In this document: in pieces, positions 21,053 through 35,500 of the stretch
Layout of the letters: each line of letters starts with the position of its first letter
Numbering within the stretch: position 1 is the stretch's first letter
Assembly: GCA_030737875.1 (NCBI GenBank)
Contig: CM060922.1
Coordinates: 762,255,603 to 762,319,602 of the forward strand
Direction: 5' to 3'
DNA length: 64,000 bases
From: Allium sativum
Lineage: Eukaryota > Streptophyta > Magnoliopsida > Asparagales > Amaryllidaceae
Notes under the pieces: model-generated
What the model was told of the DNA's origin: nothing
Seen by the model: only the letters and a program-made list of their open reading frames with translations
Databases searched by the model: none
Position numbers and translations under genes: made by a program

Positions 21053-21514
21053 TGTAACAACTTGCAAATTCTGGACCAATTTAAAAATTTTATTTTAGAA
21101 ATTTTAATGGAATTTTAATATTTAAAATAATTTATTTTAAATAATAACGATTAAAATTTTATTTAAATTGAAGTTAGGATGAATAATTTTAATTTAATTA
21201 TAAAAGGAGTTAGAAATAGCGCGGTAGTTTGAAAATTTGAATTTGAACTTCGACTGACTGTACAGGATGCAAAATAAATCGGATTTTAGTGAAACCAAAA
21301 ATATTTAAATCTATTTAAAATTATCTTTCCAAAGAAACTGAAAAATCGAAATTTCATAGCGGAAATCAAAAGTTATGCCCAGTTTAAATTTCAGAATAGT
21401 TACTGTAAAATATATATATATATTTTAATATTAAAAATAGTCATTTTTCAAACGACCTCCGTTTTCGACGAAACCACTTTTGTTGGAGCCGGAATGTCAA
21501 ATTATTGCTAAGTC

Positions 21515-21614
21515 TGTCAGCAAAATGGATGTATCACTTCTTATACATTTTGCTGAAATAGAATTGTCAGCAAAATGGATGTATCACTTCTTATACATTT
21601 TGCTGAAATAGATT
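21515..21614 (+). repeat. Exact 50-bp tandem duplication in F 3' LTR
   Basis: TGTCAGCAAAATGGATGTAT and the following bases occur twice in direct succession (starts 21515 and 21565). The 5' LTR has one copy near 733. Each copy contains CAGCAAAATG/CATTTTGCTG arms. Confidence 0.9.
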
Positions 21615-22801
21615 TATATGCAAATATAATAATCATTTTTATTTGCATAACATACAATAAAATTTATATGCAAATATAAAAATCATTTTTATTTGCAATC
21701 TTAAATTAGAATTTATATTCAAATGTAAGAATCATATTAAACTTACATTAGAATGTATAAGTGAGTTAAAGTGACATCTTTATATGTTAATGCATACATT
21801 AGAATTTGTACGCAATTTAAAATTAACATTTTTAGGTGTTAGGTTATACATTAAAAAACATATACAAGTGAGGTTATTTCTTTTATGTGTTAAAATTAAG
21901 AATAATTACATACAAATAAAGTATAATGAAATTTATCTTTTATTTGTCATCCGCAATAATGTCATATAAATAAACTACATTCTATTAGATATTAGAAATG
22001 TATAAAGAAACTATACGAGTCAAATATATTTTATTTCGGCATTAGGAATAAAATATCATGTTTTGTTCATCATCATCAACATGTTGGTAGTATTAAAATT
22101 GGTTAAATTCATTAACCAATTATTTATTTATATGGACTGTTGTTGGCTGAAAACCCCACACAGGTATTGGGATGTTGATTGATATACACTAGTCCCAATA
22201 TTTATTTGTATATCAATCGATAGATTGACAGACTGCGATGAGTGTTATTATTTCATTTTAATGCTCACACAGTTGTGAACTTCACTCTAGATGTTGAATG
22301 GATGGTTTGATGATTATTTATCAATTGTTGTCATTTACATACGATGTATGAAATCCATATAACCAAAGTTATATGGTAAATGATTGAGTTGCTTTCCGAT
22401 TCAGAATATCTTTTATATAAAGAATATTTTAAACGAAGAATTTATTTTAAATAAAGAATATTTTTAAAAGATATTGAAATAAAGAAATTGGATTTTGGGT
22501 TATTGTGGATGGTGTCTTAAATAACACTGTCCTTAAACCCTGTATGAAAGAGTAAATCTTTTAACTAAGATTATTAGTGTTTCAAATTATACTTATTAAT
22601 TGGAATAATTGATATGTGAATTGGGTTTACCGTGAACTATGTTTTTTTTAAACGACATTTGTTCTTTAACCCAATTAACAGTGAAAATATGATTAGAATG
22701 TATAAATCTTTTTATTAAAGATTTAAATAGAAATTTTCCAAAGTCAAGTTTTCTAATTTAATATATTAAATTGGAAGACGATTTTCTTAGTTAGGCAACT
22801 T

Positions 22802-23398
22802 ATGGATAGATACAGGGAGCAGAAGAAAGATCTCCACATGGTTTTTATTGACTTGGAGAAAGCTTATCACAGAGTGCAAAGGAGGTTTATGTGGTGGGCG
22901 CTAGAAAGGAAGAGTGTGCCATCAAAGTATATTACCCCTATCAAGGATATGTATGAGGGGGTTGTGACTAGCGTTAGGGCATGCGATGGTGAGACCAGAG
23001 ACTTTCCAATTAACATAGGGTTACATCAAGGTTCGGCTTTGAGCCCCTATATTTTTGCATTAGTGATGGATGAAATCACAAAAGATATACAAAGGGAGAT
23101 CCCTTGGTGTATGCTCTTTGCCGATGATGTTGTGCTGATTGATGAGAGTAGAATAGGGGTTTATCAACAACTGGAGTTGTGGAGGGAGACCTTGGTATCA
23201 AAGGGTTTTAGGCTTAGCAAGACTAAAACAGAGTATATGAAGTGTGAGTTTAGCGGTGTCAGCTCAGATGACGGAGAGGTCACCTTGGTCGGTAGAGTAG
23301 TACCCAAGAAGGAATCGTTTCGATACTTAGGATCTATGTTGCGTTTGATGGGGAGATTGATAAATATGTTAGTTTTAGAATTCAAGCAGGATGGGTGA
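22802..23398 (+). pseudogene. RTE LINE reverse transcriptase, C-terminal half
   Basis: The frame reads VFIDLEKAYHRVQRRFMWWA (motif A; D-x-x-KAY, normally KAYDRV), then GLHQGSALSPYIFALVMDE (the motif B region), then CMLFADDVVLI, where FADD is the catalytic motif C. It ends at a frameshift around 23385. Apart from truncation and one shift it is well preserved, suggesting a fairly young insertion. Reverse transcribes LINE RNA at the nicked target in full-length elements. Confidence 0.88.
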
Positions 23399-23883
23399 AA
23401 TGGCGACTAGCATCTGGCATTCTCTGTGACAGGAAGATGCCTCAGAAGCTTAAAGGAAAATTATATAGGACAGTAATCAGGCCTGCAATGTTATATGGTG
23501 CAGAATGTTGGGCTACTAAGAGGCACCACGTTCAGAAGATAAGTGTAGCAGAGATGCGAATATTGCGGTGGAGCTGTGGGCATACCAGATGAGATCGGAT
23601 TAAAAATGAGGATATTCGGGAAAAACTTGGAGTTGCACCTATTGAGGAGAAGTTAGTCCAATACCGCTTGAGATGGTTTGGACATATCCAACGTAGACCA
23701 CACGATGCTCCTATGCGCGTTGGAATTATAGGTCGCGCCAAACGCCCAAAGTAAGGTAGAGGTCGACCTAAAATGACATGGGAGGAGATAATAAAGAGGG
23801 ATTTAAGTAATTGGAGTATATCTGATGAGCTGGTAGTGGATAGGAGTGCATGGAAGTTGGCAATCCATGTACAAGAAACTTAG
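23395..23883 (+). pseudogene. RTE LINE C-terminal domain, two in-frame stops
   Basis: Reads KWRLASGILCDRKMPQKLKG, then RPAMLYGAECWA, then EMRILRW and GHTR-stop; after the stop come DRIKNEDIREKLGVAPIEEK, LRWFGHIQRRP, a second stop and GRPKMTWEEIIKRDL. These are standard landmarks of the domain after RT in plant RTE/LINE-like elements. The stops at 23590 and 23752 show it is dead. Confidence 0.85.
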
Positions 23884-24946
23884 GTTTTTTTTAATATCTT
23901 TTTGATTATTTTAGACTTTATTTCACTTTTGTTGAACCTTTTTACTTTTTTTATTACTATTTTAGACTTTATTTCAATTTTATTGAAACTTTTTACTTTT
24001 CTTTAAAAAAAAACTTTTCAGACGTCTTTTTATCTGTTTGGTTATTTTAAACCCATATATATATATTATTATCAGTATTATTTCTTTTATTTTTATTTTG
24101 GGTTCAATATCTAGCCAACCCCAACTTGTTTAGAATATATGGCTTTTTTATTCTTGTTGTTGTTGAAATTGAATGGAAATTCGACTTGATAATAATCGAG
24201 ATAGGCTTCTATAAAAGAAGACTGTTACTATATATGGAATTTAAAAGGGCTTTGTCGTTATTCCATTTATATTATTAGTCTAATATGGAAATTTATATCG
24301 ATTATATATTGATTTTTTGGAATATGATTTTGGGTTTATCGTGAACAATGTTTTTAAATAACATTGATTCTTTAACCCAGATAAAGATAAGATTTAAATC
24401 TTAAATTGGAATAATCGTTAAGTATTGATTTTGGATATTAAAATTGAATTGGAATTTTAGTAAATCTTTGAAGATAAGATTTAAGAATAAATTTAAAAGA
24501 ATTTATCTTTGATAAAATTAATGGGAATCTTTCCCTAATAATATGAATATTTTATTTAAAGAATATTCTGAATTGGAAGGAGGCGTTGGATGTGTCTTTA
24601 CAACACTTGGTTTTTTAATTAAAAAAATACGCGAGTTATTCGGAAAGACCGGGTTTAACCCATTCTGAATAATTACTACGACGATTAAAAGTTGAAGACA
24701 TTGAAGACGGTGATTGAAGACCAACGATCTTCACATCGAATGGACGACTACTGATGCCTGGCATTGGGTCGCTCCTAGTAAAGGGTTAATAGTGGTAGTT
24801 TTTTCGGACGTACTTGTTGATCGTCTGGATACGCGAGCACTTAGGTGACTCCGGATTCATTCAGGCACAAAACGGACTTGTAAATGGATGTGTGTCCGAC
24901 CTTGAATTTCATGCCGTGTAATTAAACTGATACATATCAATATATT

Positions 24947-27900
24947 TGTAACGAACTAACGATTTTCAACTTCGAAAATCAACACAAAAACTGCCATGTT
25001 GACTATTCGAACATCGGAAATACTTGATCATTAATAGAAAGAAGTTAGAGGGTTAGAATAGATAAGATAGAAAATTAGAATAGAAGAAGAAGAAGAAGAT
25101 CACCACAGAACAGAATCAGAGTGATAAGAATCTCACAGTGGAACGAATAAAATATAATATATAACATAACTTTGCAGTAAAACAACATATATATATATAC
25201 AATAACATTATCAGAGTATAACACTTACACACAGCGGAAATAACAATAGGTATATAATCCTGAAGCCTCCTGCTTCAAGCTCCTCCAAGTATATATGTAA
25301 AGACCTGAACTACTTGACTGCCCATAAAAATTTGGGTACCCAAGAGTTTAGGGAAAATAAAACAAAATAAACTCTGGGTCAGCCATGGGACTGGTGTGAG
25401 TAAACTCAATTCATTTGGTTTAACTTTTCAAAATCCTTTCCAAAAGAAAAGGTAATCGTAAGACCGATCCACACATAAACACAGATGTTTTTTACCTTAC
25501 GATAACCCAAAACACTTTCAAAATCAATACTTTTCTGATATTATGATAGTGTCTAATCACAAGTAATTAAAAATCTTGCAGAACGCTTGCATCTCACGTT
25601 CCACATATATACAAACAAAACCATGGGCGCTTATTGGAGATTGGATTCCGACTATTACAAGGTATGAGACCACCTGCCGATAGTGTATCTCTAGAGGCGA
25701 ATACATTGGGTTCAACAAGAACGCCTTGCAACCCGGCCCACACATGACCGACCACTCATTTCACTTGAGTGTATCGAATGTTTATCACCAGCGGTTGGGA
25801 GCTACCCACCGTTTCCCTAAAAAGGTCATCATCGAAAATAGATAAAAGAATGAAATGGATTTTCTCTAGATAGGTGATATACACCCTAATGGGGGCGATC
25901 CACATAGCCATGCAACCTGCCCGATTTCTGTCATTTCCCGGTTGATGAGGCTTGAGGTCATAACGTATCTTTTGGAACACCTGACCACCCTTCACTTTGA
26001 ATGCCACATCGTCATACCTGCCAAATCACAAATTGATTTCCCTAAAAATACCACGGGTATAAAGCTAAGAGAAACGAATTCCTCCGCCACCAAATGTAAG
26101 TACGTTTGAAGAGATCAACTTACGCGATCCGTTAGATATACTCTGTCAGACATTCGTCCATTCACGTTGTCTTGGGACTGGACAAACCGAAGGCACTATT
26201 CTGTAAACAGGATAGCCCTTGCATAATTCCGTCTTCAATTATTTTCATCATATTTGATCGCAACGCTAACGTCCATACAGAGTGGTTTTCAGATAATGAA
26301 TCTGATCCCGGTCTCTCCATATTGACGACGAAAAAATGGTCAAAAACTTCGATAGTCGGTGATTTAACTATCCAAGAAAAACATGTGTGCAAACAACGAT
26401 ATTATTTCCAGATGGAAAATCTATCGATCAATCATCATTCCACATTTATCTCTTTAGATTAAATTATCATTAATTTATCCATTTACCCATTTCTATATAT
26501 TCGTAAATTCTTATTTCTAGATTTAGAAAATATACTTTATAAATCATTGGAAACATTTCTGTATTTGCTCCATTCCTTATTTTCTATATTAGAAAACATT
26601 TCTGATTCTTATTTGGAAACATTTCCAAAACTCCTTCGTTTGATTTAAACAGATGTTTAAATAAAACATCACTAAGCCAATTCAAACCATTACACTCACT
26701 AAATTTACTTAACCACCCTTCATTATCGAACCTTACCTATCCTTTAGTTAAAAATGAAGTCAATCAAGTTGGGGTATAATTACCTCTCAGACCATAACTG
26801 AACAACATTTCTAACCTCGAAATAGACAAAGTTCACCCTTTCAAATCTTTTAACCAACTTCCTTACATAACTCGGATTCTATTTACAAATCCACTTCTTT
26901 TACCAAAATCATTTGATTATAACTATTGTGTTATAATCCCATACTTCCAAAATAAAATAACTTTAAATATAACTCTTCCTTACTAATTTGGATAAATAAA
27001 CAAATAATTAATTTATTAATGAATAAATAAATCTTAGTTTAAAAACGGAAAGTAATTGGTACTTTCCCTAATTCGATATAATCGAATTTCAACATACAAT
27101 TTTCTCTCGAATAATCTCAATTCAATTACTCCCCTTTTGAATAACTATATTCGATAATCTCTCTTCGAATAACTATATTCGATAATCTCTCTTTCGAATA
27201 AACTATATTCGATAACTCTTCCTTTCGGATAGCTTATATTCGATTAACTCTTTTCTTCGAATAACTTATATTCGATAATCTCTCTTGAATAACTTATATT
27301 CGATAATCTCTCTCGAATAACTTATATTTGATAATCAAATATCGATTTCCAACCGAATGCTAATTTCCTTGTAAAATCCTGATTTATTCAATATATAATT
27401 TCTTCAAATAAATCATTTTAAAAACATTGGCTTAGTTAAATTCTAACTACAAATCTTTATGGATTTTATTTAATCCCTTTTTACTTTTCAAGTATCGAAA
27501 TGGATTTCATCATTCCCTTTTCAAAACAACTTCAAATTTCCCATTTTTATTTACTGTTGAATTTCAAATCTCAATTATCCACTGATAATTATATTTTAGT
27601 TCATTTATAAACATTTTTTTTATAAATCACAACACTTGTTTTCCTTATTTAACAAGTTATTTATTTCTAACCATTTGAAACCCCATCTCTGTTTAACTTC
27701 TATTTCAAAAACCCAATTTCCTTTACAAATGTTTTTATTTCTAAAATCTTTACTTAATTCCATTTTTCACATTGAATGTGAATAATATCCCTTTTATACA
27801 ATCCCTTTAGTTTGATTTCATATTTTAAAACAATATCCCAATTCCAACTTCTATTTATAGATTTATTTATACGAAATCTTCTTTTTATTTCTAACACTTA

Positions 27901-30900
27901 AATCTCATTTAAAATTCTCTTTATAAATGTTGAGTTCACATTCTCTTAAAGTATCGGTGTTAAAACCGATTTCTACTTCTCTATATAAATTTTGAATTAT
28001 ATATTCATTTATCAAAAGACAAATATTTCCTTAATTTATAAACATCATTTAAAAATTATTCTCCTCAAGTTATCTGTTAAAATAGATTTCTATTAAATAT
28101 TTATTTTAAATCAATTTCCTATACTTCCTTTATATCTCGCCCATTCCCTTTTATAATTCTATAATTTTTTTTAAAAAAAAATCTTTTTATAAAATCCATT
28201 GATTTTATAAAATCCTTAAACTCAATATTTACTTCAAAAATTCCCTTCTATGAAATTCTTTGGTTTCATATAAAAATTTCCTTCTATTAAGTAATTTACC
28301 CAAACGGTCTTTTAAACTTCCATATAGCTGTTAATAATTTTATATAGAAATTTATTATTTCATTTGCACATACCCCTTCTTTTAAATAAAAACCTTTTTG
28401 ATTTTATAAAATTCTTATTTCAATATACACTTCACAAATTCTTTTTTATAAAACCCTTTGTGATTTTATAAACTTTCATAATTTAATATCCACTTAAAAT
28501 TCCCTTTTCATATAAAACCCTTTGATTTATATAAATATTTTATTTCAAATTTTAGTTTAAAATTTCCCTTTTCACATTCCAGTATTTCCTTTGGTATTTA
28601 AAAGTACCAAATAACAATGATCAAACACACATAATCAAAAACAGATTATAAATCACATCATATATCACAATATATGAAAAACAGTAAAATAAATGTTGAG
28701 GGACCCAGTTGGGTCCCTCCGACATATTTCGCTGCAACTACAGATGTTAATCAACATAAATAACACGTATATGAAGTATTCTGATAAACAGAATTAATAT
28801 CCGATTAACGATTTATATATATATATCGTTATCTAAATTTCAATCAATTAACTAGCAGTTCAACCAAACAGCTAACACACAACAAACAAAAATTATTTAT
28901 CATTTCTCTAAATATGTTATAAAAATATAAGTTGAGCAGAATTAGTGAGATTTACTCACATTGGACGGTTATCGTTAAATAACGATAATTTGTCATTGAT
29001 TTGATTCAGGCGTTTAATTTCACCATAAATCCAAACAAGCTCCAATTCACTCCTGGTCAGTTCCATGGTGTAGCCACCGTCCATACGATCCTAACGGATC
29101 CAGTTTTACTGAATTTCGATAACGTATGGCAAAGTTATTGCATTAACAAGTTAAGTACACTAGCTAAATTAAATTTAAACCTAATATTATTAGATTTTGG
29201 GCCTTACTTTTATTTTCTTGGACCATTCTCTTTAAACCAAGCTAGGAACAATACCCTTCTTCTCTTGTATACCACGCGACTTCCTTCAACACCATGGCCG
29301 ACATTTTGAGCCTCCACCGCTCCTTACTTCTTCAACCAAAACTCAAATAAAGATTACTAACACTTCTCTCTTCGAATTCTCTTTCAATCCAACACCATAA
29401 TCCTACGTGCGCAACCCTCCTCCACTTTGCATCCTCAGCTCCTTCGCATGCACATCAATGGTTTGTGCAACATTAAAAATCACGGAATACCCTAATTCTT
29501 TGCGTGCAGCTTCCCTTTAATCCCCTCAATCCCTTTATGAACTCGCATTCACAAATCTATGCTTCAACAATCTAAATAGTTTAACCCTAGCATCATATAA
29601 CTCACGCTTTATCCTGAAGAGGACGAACCCAACATCATCGAACTCCCCAGGCTTCACACAGAAGGTAGAGAATTGGTCTTCGGATCCAGATAAACTTGTT
29701 TGGAGATTTATGGAATTTGATTTGAATTGTTGTTGATTTTTGAAGACTGGTTTTCACTTCTTCTTTTTCTGGTTGCAGCGGAAATAGGACTGACCAGAGG
29801 AATGAATTGAATTAAGTTTAGAGGAGTGTTAGGATTATTTATAGGGAGATTATATTATTTTTATATTGATTTTTATATTCCATTTTAATCAACCGCTATG
29901 TGTATTTACTATTTAAAATTTCCTACAATCACATACAATATCCAAAAATCACGAAAATGGACATGTAGCTAAAGTTCGACATTACGGACCCAACGAAACT
30001 AGTTTCGTCGAATTCTGACTCCGTTTGCTCACACAGCGTATTTTTAAAGGTCAAAATACTGACTGTTTTTCAAATTAAAATTATGTACGGCCACACACTG
30101 ACTCTAAAAATCACGAAACTTGGTATCTAACAATAATTTAATATTACGAATCCAACAAAATTAGTTTCGTCGAAAACGGAGGTCGTTTGTAAAACTGGCT
30201 ATTTTTAAAGCTCTAAATAAACCATTAAATATATAAATATATTTAAAAATAATTAAATTAAATATAAATAAATATATATATTCTCGTATATATTCACACT
30301 AGAAAATCATACAACTCCATATCGGGATTCATAACTCGATATTGCAAAGTTCCCAGTTATATCGATATTCGATTTATATTAAAATCCTTTTATAATATAA
30401 ATAAATCAATATAAATTACAAAGGAATTCCATAGTGACTTTTCTAAAATTTAATTTGGACATAAATCAAAATCTACACAATGAAATCCCGATTTTTCTCT
30501 TCCATTAGAAAAATACACGTCACCAGCTCCTAACGTTTCTTGTTTTACAGAAATCCGCTTTAAAACGGATCCTGTATATTCAGTTGAAGTTCAAATCGCC
30601 AAATAACGAACTGCCGCGCCATTTAGAGCTCGATTTAAATTATAATATAGTTATACATTCAAACTTCGTTCAAATAATATATTTTTTATTCTAATTCAAA
30701 TTCTAAACTGAATTAAATCAGTTAAATGATTTAATTTTCACATATTGTCATTTCAGCTAATTCTGATTATTTCAGAATTAAATATATTATTTAATTATTA
30801 TATAAATTAAATATTCACCATTATTTAATTTAAACCATTTAAATCTATAAATTACTATTTAAATAATTAAATTAATTAATTATTATATTACTGAAAATAC

Positions 30901-30911
30901 GGGCCATTACA
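24947..30911 (-). repeat. Element H 3' LTR (left on the plus strand)
   Basis: Non-coding and AT-rich, with TG...CA ends. It holds a TTCGAATA minisatellite (27110-27335), the shared CCAGTCCCATGGCTGACCC block (minus strand, about 25382-25400) and TCGACGAAAC modules near 30005 and 30165. Conserved short ORFs (for example 25557-25745) recur in the other LTR but carry length-changing differences and match no protein. Confidence 0.92.
27110..27335. repeat. ~30-bp TTCGAATAACTATATTCGATAATC minisatellite, copy 1
   Basis: About eight units of 27-35 bp alternating TTCGAATAACTATATTCGAT and CTCTC. Each unit is close to palindromic (TCGAATA...TATTCGA). Confidence 0.85.
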
Positions 30912-32538
30912 TTCTTCCCCCCTTAAAATAATTTCGTCCTCGAAATTGCTAAGGTAGAAAACAAACCCTATTAACTGGTTGTAAATTATTTGTTTACTTC
31001 TTACTCCAGTTTTAACTAAACCAATTTAACTTCAATTAAATATTTATTTCGATTAATGAAAATTTTCAAAAATTCTGAAAATTTTCTAACACTCTAAATT
31101 TCCGAAAAAAATTCACCAGCACCTCCTTTGTACCGGTCAATAGTTCAAACCTCAACTCGCCTCTCTAGGCCCTTTCCTTTCAAAAATAAAATAAAAAAGC
31201 CAAGCGGCTTGCCGATTCGGTGCATAAAATCTCATATGGAAATTTAAACATGTGCCTTTTTGTCGGGCATATCATTACATCCTTGCACTTGCTTCTACCC
31301 AATACCTGTTGATCATATATCCATCTATACTAATCGATTTCCAATCAATCAAATCTCAACACAATTATTCGCTTATATCCAAACCTCATCTCATTTCAAC
31401 TCAAGTTCCATTTTTCTTAACTCGTCAATCCCATAAACTTAACCAAGTTAAGTTTCATTCCCATATTCCATTAACTAATTAATTTCTATAATCAGTTATC
31501 TTTATCCCAAAATCACAACTCTGATTTTTATCTCAAAAATCAATCCATTTACTCAACCGAGTCCAATTATATTCAAAATTCTAATCTTACTCGATTACTC
31601 TATTTCAATTCAAATTCCACTTAGCTGGCTTTAATTTCAATTTTAATTTGCTTTCCCAAATTACTTTAAAAAAAATTCAAATAATCTTTCCCTGGAAGTT
31701 TTAAATAACTTTGCTTTTCACAAAAATCAAATATTCCTATTCAGGATTCAAAACAACTTTCTTTTCTCAAAACAATTCAAAACAGTATTTTTGGTAGTAA
31801 TCCGTCACTTAGAACTCGAAAATGAACACTGATGATGGGGCCAGCATTATCAGAGTTATTTCCCAGCTATAGAAGTGAGTTCAATACTATATCACTTATC
31901 AAACCATATTTAAACAATTTCATTTTGAAATCTATTTCAAAATACCAAACACAATGCCCGTAAAACAATTTAAAATCTCCTAGGATTTTAAAATTCTCAT
32001 ATATTTAATCCAAACCCATTTATAAATACTTTTCCAATTTTAGGAATTTTAATTCCAATTCTGATTTAATTCATTTCATATTTAATTCATCTGATTTCAT
32101 ATACTACACTTATATGAATTCAAATTGGTTATTTACATAACCCTTTTAATTTATAATCTTACTCGATTATAATAACAACCAATATATCCAATATATTATA
32201 ATTCCGATATATATATATATATATATTCTCTATATCAAAATATACTTTGGGTAAAATTATTTTCATTTACCCTCTTTTCAAAACATATCGTATCGACCCA
32301 TCGTATTCAAGTGTTTAGAAACTCCTACCGATACAGTGGATCAAACTGATCGACCAGAACTCATAAACAACTCAACCAATGAATCTCCACAATACAAAAT
32401 CATCTATATAATAAAATTTACAAATACGTTCTCTTGTATATATATACTCAAACTCAATCTAGGGTATTACTAACCCCATCTCTACTGAGTCACGCCACAG
32501 AGCCAAGGTAATCACTTAACCTTCAGCTCTGATACCAC
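30912..32538 (-). mobile_element. Element H internal region, 1,627 bp, non-coding
   Basis: On the minus strand it starts with the primer site (reverse complement of 32526-32537) and ends with CGAGGACGAAATTATTTTAA then GGGGGGAAGAA (complement of 30912 onward), the typical 3' signature with polypurine tract. The last part resembles the end of the interior of element C (GGTGTTAGAAAATTTTCA near 49910). No domain of gag or pol was seen. Confidence 0.85.
32526..32537 (-). other. Primer binding site of element H
   Basis: GCTCTGATACCA on the plus strand is the complement of TGGTATCAGAGC, one base from the LTR end. Confidence 0.93.
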
Positions 32539-35500
32539 TGTAACGAACTAACGATTTTCGAATCCGAAAATTAACACAAAAACTGCCATGTTGACTATTC
32601 GAACATCAGAAATACCTGATCATTAATAGAAAGAAGTTAGAGGGCGAGAATAGATAAGATAGAAAATTAGAATAGAAGAAGAAGAAGTTCACCACAGAAC
32701 AGAATGAGAGTGATACGAATCTCACAGCGAAACGAATAAAATATAATATATAACATAACTTTGCAATAAAACAATATATATATACAATAACATTATCAGA
32801 GTACAACACTTACACACAGTGGAAATAACAATAGCTATATAATCCTGAAGCCTCCTGCTTCAAGCTCCTCCTAGTGTATCTGTAAAGACCTGAACTACTT
32901 GACTGCCCGTACAAATTGGGCACCCAAGAGTTTAGGGAAAACAAAACAAAATAAACTCTGGGTCAGCCATGGGACTGGTGTGAGTAAACTCAATTCATTT
33001 GGTTTAACTATTCAAAATCCTTTTCAAAAGAAAAGGTAATCGTAAGACCGATCCACACATAAACACGGATAGTTTTTACCTTATGATAACCCAAAACAAT
33101 TTCAAAATCAACTCTTTTCTGATATTATGATAGTGTCAAAGCACAAGTAATTAAAAATCTAGCAGAACGCTTGCATCTCACGTTCCACATATATAGTATA
33201 CAAACAAAACCGCAGGCACTTATTAGAGATTGGATTCCAACTATGACAAGGTATGGGACCACCTGCCGATAATGTATCTCTAGAGGCGAATACACTGGGT
33301 TCAAAAAGAACGCCTTGCAACCCGGCCCACACATGACCGACCACTCATTTCACTTGAGTGTATCGAATGTATATCACCAATGGTTGAGAGCTACCCATCG
33401 TTTCCCGAAAAGGGACAATATCGAAAATAGATAAAAGAATGAAATGGATTTTCTCTAGATAGGTGATATACACCCTAATGGGAGCGACCCACATAGCCAT
33501 GCTGCCTGCTCGATTTTTTATATTTCCCGGTTGATAAGGCTTAAGGTCATAACGTATCTTTTGGAACACCTGACCACCCTTCACTATGAATGCCACACCG
33601 TCATACCCGCCAAATCACAAATTGATTTCCCTAAAAACACCACGGGTATAAAGCTAAGAGAAACGAATTACTCCACCACCAAACGTAAGTATGTTTGAAG
33701 AGATCAACTTACTCGATCCGTTAGATATACTCTGTCAGACATTCATCCATTCACGTTGTCCTGGGACTGGACAAACTGTAGGCACTATTCTGTAAACAGG
33801 ATAGCCTATGCATAATTCCATCTTCAATTATTTTCATCATATTTGATTGCAACGCTAACGTCCATACAGAGTAGATATCAGATAATGAATCTGATCTCAG
33901 TCTCTCCGTATTGACGATAGAAAAATGGTCAAAAGCTTCGATAGTCGGTGATTTAACTATCCAAGAAAAACATGTGTGCAAACAACGATATTATTTCCAG
34001 ATGGAAAATCTATCGATCAATCATCATTCCACATTTATCTCTTTAGATTAAATTATCATTAATTTATCCATTTACCCATTTCTATATATTTGTAAATTCT
34101 TATTTCTAGATTTAGAAAATATACTTTATAAATCATTGGAAACATTTTTGTATTTTCCCCATTCCTTATTTTCTATATTAGAAAACATTTCTGATTCCTA
34201 TTTGGAAACATTTTCAAAGCTCCTTCCTTCGATTTAAATAGATGTTTAGATAAAACATCACTAAGCCAATTCAAACCATTACACTCATTAACTAAATTTG
34301 CTTAACCAACCTTCACTATCAAACCTTACCCATCCCTTAGTTAAAAACGAAGTCAATCAAGTTGGGGTATAATTACCTCTCAGACCTTAACTGAACAACA
34401 TTTCTAACCTCGAAATAGACAAAGTTCACCCTTTTAAATCTTTTAACCAACTTCCTTAATAACTTGGATTCTATTTACGAATCCACTTCTTTTACCAAAA
34501 TCATTTGATTATAACGATGGTGTTATAATCCATAATGCCAAAATAAAATAACTTAAATATAACTCTTCCTAACTAATTTGGATAAATAAACAAATAACTA
34601 ATTTATTAGTGAATAAATAAATCTTGGTTTAAAAACGGAAAGTAATTGGTACTTTCCCTAATTCGATATAATCGAATTTCAACTTACAATTCTCTCTCGA
34701 ATAATCTCTATTCAATAACTCCCCTTTCGAATAACTATATTCGATTATCACTCTTCGAATAACTATATTCGATAACCTCTCTTTTGAACAAACTATATTC
34801 GATGACTCTTCCTTTCGGATAACTTATATTCGATTAACTCTCTTCTTCAAATAACTTATATTCGATAATCTCTCTCGAATAACTTATACTTGATAATCTC
34901 TCTCGAATAACTGATATTTGATAATCAAATATCGGTTTCGAACCGAATGCTAATTTCCTTGTAAAATCCTGATTTATTCAACATATAATTTCTTTAAATA
35001 AATCGTTTTAAAAACATTGGCTTAGTTGAATTCTAACTACAAATCTTTACGGATTTTATTTAGTCCCTTTTTACATTTCGAGTATCGAAATGGATTTCAC
35101 CATTCCCTTTTCAAAACAACTCCAAATTTCCCATTTCTATTTACCGTTGAATTTGAAATCTTAGTTATCCACTGATAATTATATTTTAGTTCAATTATAA
35201 ACATTTTGTTTATAAATCACAACACTTGTTTTCCTTATTTAACAAGTTATTTATTTCTAACCATTTGAAACCCCATCTTTGTTTAACTTCTATTTCAAAA
35301 AACCAATTTCCTTTACAAATGTTTTTTATTTCTAAAATCTTTACTTAATTCCATTTTTCACGTTGAATGTGAATAATATCCCTTTTATACAATCCTTTTA
35401 GTTTGATTTCGTATTTTAAAACAATATACCAATTCCAACTTCTATTTATAGATTTATTTATACGAAATCTTCTTTTTATTTCTAACACTTAAATCTCATT

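Larger units (their letters stand above)
22776..24165 (+). mobile_element. 5'-truncated RTE-type LINE
   Basis: Interrupts F where the 5' LTR is continuous (about 1899-1910). It holds the end of the reverse transcriptase and the C-terminal region, then a 3' untranslated stretch (23884-24165) ending in (TTG)n, a tail type known from RTE elements. No convincing target duplication was seen beyond a few bases. The endonuclease and N-terminal RT parts are missing. Confidence 0.85.
21053..24946 (+). mobile_element. Element F, 3' LTR, first part
   Basis: Starts TGTAACAACTTGC right after the polypurine tract. Beyond 21515 it is collinear with 721-2705 of the 5' LTR, apart from the LINE (22776-24165). 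It stops at the ATATT target site where element H inserted and resumes at 38501. The first 460 bp (21053-21515) correspond to the part of the 5' LTR left of the window and resemble the LTR starts of D and E (CTGAACCAATTTAAAA). Confidence 0.9.

Noticed and set aside
25557..26007. Minus-strand ORFs repeated at 33125-33596 and 33751-33981
   Set aside because: They recur because they lie in both LTRs of H. Start and stop positions differ, and no known domain is visible, so sequence identity reflects LTR duplication and not coding.
26162..26462. Opposing ORFs of 76 and 96 codons
   Set aside because: Fully overlapping on opposite strands inside the H LTR; neither resembles a protein family.
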